The position numbers and the translations under genes were made by a program. A DNA stretch of 64,000 nt from a bacterium (GTDB lineage Bacteria; Zixibacteria; MSB-5A5; WJJR01), in the NCBI GenBank assembly GCA_021813505.1, contig JAKAKI010000075.1, positions 1 through 64,000 of the forward strand. Reading direction: 5' to 3'. This document shows, piece by piece, positions 38,422-47,510 of the stretch; positions within the stretch are counted from its first letter, which is position 1, and each line of letters starts with the position of its first letter. The notes beneath the pieces were generated by a model that saw only the letters and a program-made list of their open reading frames with translations, made no database searches and was not told where the DNA came from.

Positions 38422-39561
38422 ATGTTGCTCAAAGAACTACTGGCGGAAATGATTGCCCGACAGGCGTCTGACTTGCACTTGCGGGTCGGTGTTCAGCCGA
38501 CACTGCGAATCGACGGCCGTTTGACCCCGATTGAAACAGATTGTCCCACGATCGAAGGGGTCAATGAAATGCTGGCTCAGATTCTCACCGAAGACCAGAA
38601 ACGCCGCTTCGAAGCGCGCAATGAGATGGACCTGGCCCTTAGCGTGGCCCGTATGGGACGGTTTCGTGTGAACATTTACCGACAGCGCGGCACCGTGGGT
38701 CTGGCAATCCGTTCGGTCAACACGATCGTACCCTCCTTTTCCGAGCTAAACCTTCCCGAAGTGATCAAGAAACTCTGCCAGGAACGGCGTGGCTTGATTA
38801 TCGTCACCGGTACGACCGGTTCGGGCAAGTCCACGACGCTGGCGTCAATGATCGAAGAGATCAACCGCTCGCGGTCCGAGAACATCGTGACCATCGAGGA
38901 TCCCATCGAGTACATCCATAAGGACATGGAGAGTGTCATCGCGCAACGCGAAGTTGGCTGCGACACCGAATCCTTCGCGGCCGCCCTGCGTCACGCTTTT
39001 CGTCAGGACCCGGATGTCATTCTAATCGGAGAAATCCGCGATCTGGAGACGATGATGATCGCCCTGACCGCGGCCGATACCGGGCATCTGGTTTTGACCA
39101 CGCTCCACACGTTGAACGCCATTGAGACGATCTCGCGTATCATCTCGTTCTTCCCGCCCCACCAGCACCAGCAGATCCGACTTCTGCTCTCAGGCACTCT
39201 GTCGGCGATCATCTCCCAGCGGCTGCTGCCTCGCTGTGACGGCCCCGGCCGAGTGCCGGCCATCGAAGTTCTGGTCGGCACGGGTACGATCCGCGACGCC
39301 ATTCTCGACCCCGAGAAGACATCCATGATCTACGATTTGATCGAAAGCGGCAGCGTTCAGTACGGCATGCAGACTTTCGACCAGTCGATCATGCGCTGGT
39401 ACCGCCTGAATGTCATCTCCTATGAAATGGCGATGTCCCAGGCCTCCAACCCCGACGACTTCGACCTGCGCGTCAAGGGCATCACCGGCGCCGCCGACCG
39501 GGGATGGAGCGAGTTCCAGCAGGTCAGCCCGACGCCTGCCGCAAAGAAGACGACCGTCTAA
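38422..39561 (+). CDS. pilT: Type IV pilus retraction ATPase PilT
   Basis: QASDLHLRVGVQPTLRIDG, GTTGSGKSTTLASMIEEIN, HAFRQDPDVILIGEIRDLETM, VLTTLHTLNAIETISRII. Confidence 0.94.
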   Translation: MLLKELLAEMIARQASDLHLRVGVQPTLRIDGRLTPIETDCPTIEGVNEMLAQILTEDQKRRFEARNEMDLALSVARMGRFRVNIYRQRGTVGLAIRSVNTIVPSFSELNLPEVIKKLCQERRGLIIVTGTTGSGKSTTLASMIEEINRSRSENIVTIEDPIEYIHKDMESVIAQREVGCDTESFAAALRHAFRQDPDVILIGEIRDLETMMIALTAADTGHLVLTTLHTLNAIETISRIISFFPPHQHQQIRLLLSGTLSAIISQRLLPRCDGPGRVPAIEVLVGTGTIRDAILDPEKTSMIYDLIESGSVQYGMQTFDQSIMRWYRLNVISYEMAMSQASNPDDFDLRVKGITGAADRGWSEFQQVSPTPAAKKTTV

Positions 39562-39616
39562 CCTGGCGCTCTTCAGATGCCGGTTTGACCCGGCCCGCCA
39601 GATCATTGTATTCGTA

Positions 39617-39642
39617 GGCCGGACACTCCTGTCCGGCCTTCT
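39617..39642 (+). repeat. GGCCGGACA-type palindrome, terminator-like
   Basis: ggccggacactcctgtccggcc then ttctc. Confidence 0.75.
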
Positions 39643-39697
39643 CACTATCACCCCCTCCAAAGGCGCGAAGATTCCTTCGAACCGCAGAATTTTCCAG

Positions 39698-40025
39698 TTG
39701 ACATGGCCACTTTCTGAGAATATTTCAGGCGGCCCGAAAGAGCCGAGGGGAGGCTAATCAAGCGTCCGAATGCACCGATGAATTATGCGGAAACACAGAT
39801 GGGGGGATCGTGGTTTCTCCCCTGCGGTGGACCGTAGTGGCAGCGACCGGCAAAGGAGGTGGTCGTCAGCGGAACGTGTCATCACCGTGCAGATTCGACG
39901 TTAATCTTTCATTCGTGGGAAGACCAGGCTTGAGACAATTCTTGCGCGCTGTGGCGATTGCTCATGGGGGGCGATCGCAGGGTTCCACCGCCCGTCGTAT
40001 GGGCTAACCTGGGTGCCTACGGCAC
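39698..40025 (+). ncRNA. Candidate structured non-coding RNA / leader
   Basis: TTGACA-17-TATTTC promoter at about 39698-39726; intergenic region with complementary arms cccctgcg (39819-39826) / cgcaggg (about 39976-39982) and gcggtgga (39824-39831) / tccaccgc (39984-39991). Confidence 0.25.
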
Positions 40026-40042
40026 ACCATCGAGGTCGTATC

Positions 40043-40216
40043 ATGCGTTTCTGTGAGTTCTGCGGCGAGGAAATCGAAGGCACGCCCTACCGGCGAAAGA
40101 AACACGCGTACTGTTCCAAGACGTGCGCCGACGAACACGAATTCGAAATCTTCGATGAGGACGACGAAGAAAGCGAAGTCGAATTGGAAGAGGAAGATGA
40201 GGACGAGCGGTACTAA
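40043..40216 (+). CDS. Small zinc-ribbon protein with acidic tail
   Basis: MRFCEFCGEEIEGTPYRRKKHAYCSKTCADEHEFEIFDEDDEESEVELEEEDEDERY; CxxC...CxxxC. Confidence 0.65.
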   Translation: MRFCEFCGEEIEGTPYRRKKHAYCSKTCADEHEFEIFDEDDEESEVELEEEDEDERY

Positions 40217-40321
40217 TCCGCCCAGCGCCCCCGACAATTCCCCGGCCCACACAGGCAACCTCCAGACGGCCGCGCGCAAGTGCGGCTGTCTTTTTTGGTG
40301 CAATCGGGAGGGAGTCTTGCA

Positions 40322-40412
40322 ATGTGGCGCGGGCGCCTCGCCCGCGATCACCGCGCAGCGGTGATTTGAATGCGCGCTCCGCGCGCACGCGGGCGAGGCG
40401 CCCGCGCCACAT
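40322..40412. repeat. 91-bp palindromic cloverleaf repeat
   Basis: 25-bp perfect outer arms atgtggcgcgggcgcctcgcccgcg / cgcgggcgaggcgcccgcgccacat enclosing two perfect hairpins. Confidence 0.9.
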
Positions 40413-40464
40413 CTAAGAGAAGTGCTTCATTTGCTGACGCTACGGAGAAGGTGTAACCCATCTA

Positions 40465-40492
40465 CCCGGTCTGATTTGCAACCCATCCGCCC
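40465..40492 (+). repeat. 28-bp direct repeat, left copy
   Basis: cccggtctgatttgcaacccatccgccc, identical at 41528-41555. Confidence 0.9.
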
Positions 40493-40551
40493 GGTCTGTA
40501 AAGGTGTCGCCACCGCCCGACTCATTCCTATATTGAACGACAGAACGAGCT

Positions 40552-41340
40552 ATGCCGACGATACGGAACATACTTCTAATGGCGTTGACGGTAATCGTCA
40601 TCTCTGGCGTGGCGAGCGCGGGATCGGGTCGCGTGGATTCATCCGGTTATCGCCTGGCTTTGGCGGCAGCACTGGCCTCGCCGGACTCACCACGCGGGGC
40701 GATCTCCCGAGACGTCGCAGATGCTTTCGCAGCCGCGTTGCCAACGAGACTTATCCAGGAGGAATTTGAATTTGCGGGGGGAGACCCATCGGAGGCAATC
40801 GGGTGGAACATACACTTCGATAGCATGCCCGCTCCCTGGGACACGGCACGGCAGGTGTGGGCTTTCTATACAACCACGCACACCCGGGGTCTCGTGATGA
40901 TCCTGGAGCGTCAAGGCAAGACAGTCCGGTTCTGTTCACAAAAGGGTGCTTTGGAATCTCTTATGATGCCTGTCGTCCGAGTTTCCGGCGGTGACAAGAT
41001 CGGCATTGATGGGTCGGTAGTCACAGTTCTTGGTTTTTGGAGTCGCAAGATGAACTTGGGCGCGGAAATCCTCTCATGGGATGGGGCACAGTGTGATCTT
41101 CTCTCACCATGTGAGGATTCGCAAGCGGAGCGGCCATGTTCGGGTCTCCTCATGGGTCGCGAATGGCGGTACGAGAATTTCAGCGGCGATGGAATGTTGG
41201 AACTTGTCGTCGATCCAGCGGATTGGGAAGTGCGCGAACTGGGGAAGCAGGCGGACAAGCCTGTGGCTGTCTTCAGATATGACAAAGCCCGACACGCGTT
41301 TGTGCGGATTCCCGTTGACGTTCCGCCACTGACTAAGTGA
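40552..41340 (+). CDS. Secreted hypothetical protein
   Basis: Signal-peptide-like N-term MPTIRNILLMALTVIVISGVASAGS; no family recognised. Confidence 0.55.
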   Translation: MPTIRNILLMALTVIVISGVASAGSGRVDSSGYRLALAAALASPDSPRGAISRDVADAFAAALPTRLIQEEFEFAGGDPSEAIGWNIHFDSMPAPWDTARQVWAFYTTTHTRGLVMILERQGKTVRFCSQKGALESLMMPVVRVSGGDKIGIDGSVVTVLGFWSRKMNLGAEILSWDGAQCDLLSPCEDSQAERPCSGLLMGREWRYENFSGDGMLELVVDPADWEVRELGKQADKPVAVFRYDKARHAFVRIPVDVPPLTK

Positions 41341-41443
41341 GGTCAGCTCGACCGCAATTAACCGCCACCATGGGCACCTTTTCCCGCGGACGGTGCCCCA
41401 CCGGAGAGTGGGTTGAAAAACCATCACCTTCGTGAATTCGAGA

Positions 41444-41470
41444 GGCCGGACACTCTTGTCCGGCCTTTTT
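41444..41470 (+). repeat. GGCCGGACA-type palindrome, terminator-like
   Basis: ggccggacactcttgtccggcc then ttttt. Confidence 0.8.
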
Positions 41471-41527
41471 CAACACGCCCGGAGGGTGGGGCGCCATGTT
41501 GTCTCACCTGAATGTGTCGCTCATGTG

Positions 41528-41555
41528 CCCGGTCTGATTTGCAACCCATCCGCCC
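41528..41555 (+). repeat. 28-bp direct repeat, right copy
   Basis: cccggtctgatttgcaacccatccgccc. Confidence 0.9.
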
Positions 41556-41646
41556 CGGTTTATCCCCGCCGGAATTGCTTTGTCCTCGACCGTTCCTGTT
41601 GCTTTCTTTCCGGGGCGGTATAGTGACCGTGAGAGGGCGATAGCTG

Positions 41647-43065
<1,419 letters not shown>

Positions 43066-43140
43066 TTGACAACTGCTCTGCAGCGGCGCTTGCACCTCGG
43101 AAGCGCCGTGACTATTTTGCCGGTCTATCCGGGAGGGACT

Positions 43141-43521
43141 GTGATTAAGGATAACCTGTTGTACACGAAAGAACACGAGTGGCTGAGTATCGATGGCCAG
43201 GACGCGACTGTCGGCGTCACCGACTTTGCCCAGAACGAATTGGGTGATATTGTCTTCGTCGAATTGCCCGCCAAGGGTACAAAGGTTGTGGCCGGCGCGC
43301 CGTTCGGAACGATCGAGGCTGTCAAGACGGTGGCGGAACTCTACGCGCCCGTCTCGGGTGAGATAGTTGCCGTCAACCAGAAGCTGCTCGATGAAGCGAT
43401 CCTGGTAAACACCGATTGTTACGGCGCCGGTTGGATGATCAAAATCCGCGTGAGTGATCCCCAGGAAGCCAAGAAGCTCTTGTCCGCTGCTGAGTACGGC
43501 GAAATGATTGCCTCTCATTAA
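43141..43521 (+). CDS. gcvH: Glycine cleavage system H protein
   Basis: YTKEHEWLSIDGQDATVGVTDFAQNELGDIVFVELPAKGTKV...FGTIEAVKTVAELYAPVSGEI; GTG start at 43141. Confidence 0.94.
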   Translation: MIKDNLLYTKEHEWLSIDGQDATVGVTDFAQNELGDIVFVELPAKGTKVVAGAPFGTIEAVKTVAELYAPVSGEIVAVNQKLLDEAILVNTDCYGAGWMIKIRVSDPQEAKKLLSAAEYGEMIASH

Positions 43522-43550
43522 TCGCATCTGCAACCCAGACCCCAAGGACC

Positions 43551-44966
43551 ATGGAATACACATCACACACTGATCAATCACGGCGCGAGATGCTGGCCGC
43601 AATCGGCGTCCGGAGTCTCGACGAGTTGTTCAAAGCCATACCGGCCGATGTCCGCCAGAAGGCGCCGTTGCGCCTGCCGGACGGCCTGTCACAAGCCGAA
43701 GTGGATTCGCTGCTCGAATCGTTGGCCGGACAGAACGCGGCTGCTCCGGAGGTGGTCTCGTACCTCGGCGGAGGAATCTACAATCATCATGTTCCCGCGG
43801 CGGTCGATGCGGTCTCGTTCCGATCGGAATTCTACACAGCCTACACACCCTACCAGCCGGAAGTCGCGCAGGGGACACTGCAGGCCACCTACGAATTCCA
43901 ATCCATGATTCGCCGCCTGACCGGAATGGACGTCGCCCAGGCTTCGCTCTATGATGTCGGATCCGCACTGGCCGAAGCCGCGCTCGTCGCCATCGCCCAG
44001 ACCGGCCGACGGAAGCTGATCATCGCCGGCACATTGAATCCTCGGTTCCGGAGCGTGCTCGACACATACCTGTCGGCACAGAATGCGCTTATCGATGTCG
44101 CCATCGGCAGCGACGGACGTACCGATTTCGCCAAGCTCAGTGCGTTAACCGATGATCAGACCGCGGCCGTGATCATGCCCTCGCCGAACTACTTCGGCTC
44201 GCTCGAGCGATGGGATGAAGGCGCCAAAGTCGCGCATCGTCACGGGGCGTTGTTTGTCACCGTCTTCTATCCCATCTCCCTGGGACTTATCAAGCCACCC
44301 GGAGACTGTGGCGCCGACATCGCGGTCGGTGAAGGCCAGTCACTCGGCAATCCGCCCTCATTCGGTGGACCGCTGCTGGGACTCTTCGCGATCAAAAAGG
44401 AATTCATTCGCCGGCTGCCGGGACGGCTGATTGGCCGCTCGGTCGATGCACTTGGACAAACCGCATACGTGATGACCCTGCAGACTCGCGAGCAGCACAT
44501 CCGCCGCGAAAAGGCTACCTCCAACATCTGCACAGCACAGGCCCTGCTCGCGACCCGAGCAGCAATCTACATGGCCCTCTTGGGCAAACAGGGCATCGTC
44601 CAGTTGGCCCGGACCTGCTCCGAGCGGGCGCATTATCTCGCCTCGCGCATTGCTGCTCTCAAAGGCTACTCTATCCCCTTTGGCGCTTCGTTTTTCAATG
44701 AGTTTGTCGTCGAGGCGCCGGTTGCGGCCCGCGTGGTCCTGGAGCAGTTGCGCCGACGCGGAATCATCGGTGGCATCGAGCTCGGTGGACGTTTCCCTGG
44801 GTTTGATCGCCGTCTCTTAGTCAGTGTGACAGAGCGTCACTCGCCGGCCATGCTGGATCGGCTGGTCGAGGAATTGCGCAGCGCCGCTTCCGGCACGGCA
44901 ACCGATATGCCCGCGAAGCCGACGTCATACTCCGGACGGGACATGACAGCCTCAGAGCGGCGTTAA
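43551..44966 (+). CDS. gcvPA: Glycine dehydrogenase (decarboxylating) subunit 1
   Basis: YTSHTDQSRREMLAAIGVRSLDELFKAIPADVR...FLGGGIYNHHVP-like...YTPYQPEVAQGTLQATYEFQSMI. Confidence 0.94.
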   Translation: MEYTSHTDQSRREMLAAIGVRSLDELFKAIPADVRQKAPLRLPDGLSQAEVDSLLESLAGQNAAAPEVVSYLGGGIYNHHVPAAVDAVSFRSEFYTAYTPYQPEVAQGTLQATYEFQSMIRRLTGMDVAQASLYDVGSALAEAALVAIAQTGRRKLIIAGTLNPRFRSVLDTYLSAQNALIDVAIGSDGRTDFAKLSALTDDQTAAVIMPSPNYFGSLERWDEGAKVAHRHGALFVTVFYPISLGLIKPPGDCGADIAVGEGQSLGNPPSFGGPLLGLFAIKKEFIRRLPGRLIGRSVDALGQTAYVMTLQTREQHIRREKATSNICTAQALLATRAAIYMALLGKQGIVQLARTCSERAHYLASRIAALKGYSIPFGASFFNEFVVEAPVAARVVLEQLRRRGIIGGIELGGRFPGFDRRLLVSVTERHSPAMLDRLVEELRSAASGTATDMPAKPTSYSGRDMTASERR

Positions 44967-45892
44967 TGACAGTGACGTTGAACTTGCATTCAGTTATGAT
45001 CAAGTCGCTTTCAAAGATTGCCGTTCTCGTCTTCTGCCTGGCGTTCCTGCCCACTCTCGCGCAGAGCGCCTCCAAGACGGGAGCGGCGCTTCCCGACTCG
45101 ATCACTTGGAATCTGACGCTGGAAGCCGCGCTGAAGTTGGCGGCTGACTCCGGCCGGCACGTCATCGCCGATTTCTTCACCGACTGGTGCAAGTGGTGCA
45201 AAGTGCAGGATGAATCCACCTTCACCGACGCGCGCGTCATTGCGCTTGGCCCGCGTTTCTACTTCGCGCGCATCAACGCCGAAGTCGATACTACGAATGC
45301 CTTGAGATACGGAGTTAATGGTTACCCCACCGTCATCCTCTTTGACAAGACCGGTGCCGAGGTGGATCGGATCGTCGGCTATCTCCGGCCCGAGGAGTTC
45401 GTTGCCACGATCGAAGATTACCTCGAGGGGATTGGGACCAAAGCAGCTCTGGAAACCAAGTCGCGCGAGAACCCTCAGGATTTGGGACTTCGGTTTCAAT
45501 TGGTCATGAAATACGAGGGCCGCGGTGACTTCGCTATGGCCCGGGCGCAGATCCAGCAGATTATGATCTCCGATCCCGACAATAATTCCAAGGTCACCGA
45601 CAAGGCGATGTTCGAACTTGCCGTGATGGACCGAAAAGAGAAGAACTGGTATAAGTCCATCGAAGGCTTCCGCAAGTTCATCAAGAAGTTCCCCGGCTCG
45701 AAAATGCGTGAGGATGCGGGAACCTATATCCCCTGGCTGTATGCCAAGGCCGGTGACAAGAAACAGGCGTTGAAATTCTATAAGGAATTTCTCGACGAAT
45801 TTTCCGGGTCATCGCAGACGGGCTGGGTCAAAGATCAGATCAAGATTCTCGAAGCCCCGGCCGACAGCAACGCAGCGAAGACAAGCGGCTAA
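44966..45892 (+). CDS. Thioredoxin-family (DUF255/thioredoxin_7-like) periplasmic protein with TPR-like tail
   Basis: RHVIADFFTDWCKWCKVQDESTFTDARVIAL...INAEVDTTNALRYGVNGYPTVILFDKTG. Confidence 0.85.
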   Translation: MTVTLNLHSVMIKSLSKIAVLVFCLAFLPTLAQSASKTGAALPDSITWNLTLEAALKLAADSGRHVIADFFTDWCKWCKVQDESTFTDARVIALGPRFYFARINAEVDTTNALRYGVNGYPTVILFDKTGAEVDRIVGYLRPEEFVATIEDYLEGIGTKAALETKSRENPQDLGLRFQLVMKYEGRGDFAMARAQIQQIMISDPDNNSKVTDKAMFELAVMDRKEKNWYKSIEGFRKFIKKFPGSKMREDAGTYIPWLYAKAGDKKQALKFYKEFLDEFSGSSQTGWVKDQIKILEAPADSNAAKTSG

Positions 45893-45921
45893 ACATCCCG
45901 ATCATCATCGAGGCTGAAATC

Positions 45922-47379
45922 ATGGATTCGAAACTGGGCAGGACGATATTCGACATTTCGCATGCGAACACCATCGGCGTGACGCCCCCGGTTCCCGGCG
46001 TGGCTGCCTCTGACAAGTCATGGCAGATACCTGCGGAATTCCTCCGCGAGTCTGAGATCGACTGGCCCGAGGTCTCCGAGCCGGAAGTCGTGCGGCATTA
46101 CATCCAGCTCTCGACATTGAATCACCATATCGACAAGGACACCTACCCCCTGGGGTCGTGCACAATGAAGTACAACCCCAAGATCAACGACCGCGCGGCG
46201 TCGCTGCCCGGTTTTGTCGGATTGCATCCGGAGACTCCGGATGCCGACTGCCAGGGTGCGCTCCAATTGATGTGGGAACTGGCGCAGGACCTGGCCGAGA
46301 TCACCGGGATGGATGACGTCCGCCTGCAGCCGTCCGCCGGTGCTCAGGGTGAAATGGTGGGGCTGCTGATCGCCCGCGCTTACCATAAACAACATGGCCA
46401 GGACCGCCGCACCGTGATCATCCCCGATTCATCGCACGGCACCAATCCGGCTTCCGTGACCCTCTCAGGTTTCGAGCCGGTACCGATCAAGTCCAACGCG
46501 GAAGGTCTGGTTAATCCCGATGTGCTCGCGTCTGTCCTGGATGAAACGACCGCGTGCATCATGCTCACCAACCCGAACACGCTGGGGCTTTTCGAGCGTG
46601 AGATCAAACGCATTGTCGACATGGCGCATGCGAAGGGCGCGCTGGTCTACAACGACGGTGCCAACACGAACGCGCTTTTGGGCCTGGCCCGCGCCGGCGA
46701 CATGGGCTTCGATGTCCTGCACCTGAATCTGCACAAAACGTTTTCCACGCCCCATGGTGGAGGCGGACCCGGCGCCGCGGCAGTCGGTGTGAAGAAACAT
46801 CTGATCCCATTCCTGCCCGGCCCCGCAATTGTCCGCTCGGAAACCAATGGCATCGTGCAATTCAAACGCCAGAGCCCCGATCCGCTCTCGATTGGCTCGG
46901 TCCACACGTTCTTCGGCAACTTCGGCGTCCTGGTACGCGCATACACATACATCCGTTCGCTCGGCGCGCCCGGGCTCAGACGCGTGGCGGAAGATTCGAT
47001 TCTGAATGCCAATTACCTCCGCACCCTGATCAAGGATGCCTACGATATCCCGCATGCCGGTCCGTGCATGCACGAGTTTGTCGCGTCAGCGTCCCGGCAA
47101 AAAAAGAACGGCGTCCGCGGTGGGCAAATCGCCAAGCGTCTCCTGGATTTTGGTGTGCATCCGCCGACGGTCTATTTCCCCCTGATCGTACCCGAAGCGC
47201 TCATGATCGAACCGACGGAGACCGAGAGCAAAGAACGCATCGACGCTTACGCCGCTGCGCTCCTCGCGATCGCCAAAGAAGCCGAGACCAATCCCGATTT
47301 CGTCAACGCGGCTCCCCACACGACCCGCGTGCGCAAAATCGACGAAGCCCGCGCGGCACGCGATCTCGACGTCGGATGA
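45922..47379 (+). CDS. gcvPB: Glycine dehydrogenase (decarboxylating) subunit 2
   Basis: HYIQLSTLNHHIDKDTYPLGSCTMKYNPKIND...PDSSHGTNPASVTLSGF...LHLNLHKTFSTPHGGGGPGAAAVGV. Confidence 0.95.
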   Translation: MDSKLGRTIFDISHANTIGVTPPVPGVAASDKSWQIPAEFLRESEIDWPEVSEPEVVRHYIQLSTLNHHIDKDTYPLGSCTMKYNPKINDRAASLPGFVGLHPETPDADCQGALQLMWELAQDLAEITGMDDVRLQPSAGAQGEMVGLLIARAYHKQHGQDRRTVIIPDSSHGTNPASVTLSGFEPVPIKSNAEGLVNPDVLASVLDETTACIMLTNPNTLGLFEREIKRIVDMAHAKGALVYNDGANTNALLGLARAGDMGFDVLHLNLHKTFSTPHGGGGPGAAAVGVKKHLIPFLPGPAIVRSETNGIVQFKRQSPDPLSIGSVHTFFGNFGVLVRAYTYIRSLGAPGLRRVAEDSILNANYLRTLIKDAYDIPHAGPCMHEFVASASRQKKNGVRGGQIAKRLLDFGVHPPTVYFPLIVPEALMIEPTETESKERIDAYAAALLAIAKEAETNPDFVNAAPHTTRVRKIDEARAARDLDVG

Positions 47380-47407
47380 AATCGGGTTCCGAATCCGACC
47401 GATTTGT

Positions 47408-47434
47408 ATGGGCGTATTGCATACGCCCCTTTTC
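47408..47434 (+). terminator. Terminator-like hairpin
   Basis: gggcgtat-tgc-atacgccc then cttttc. Confidence 0.65.
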
Positions 47435-47510
47435 GCTTGCCCCGGCGCCGGACTTTCGAAGTTAAGAAATCCTTGCGATAGAGGTACTGAGGGCAGATCA
47501 TATAGCCCTG

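Noticed and set aside
40013-40042. Possible tRNA-like element (gggttccaccgccc near 39980)
   Set aside because: Lacks a proper T-loop (GTTCRA), anticodon arm and acceptor pairing; no tRNA found anywhere in the window.
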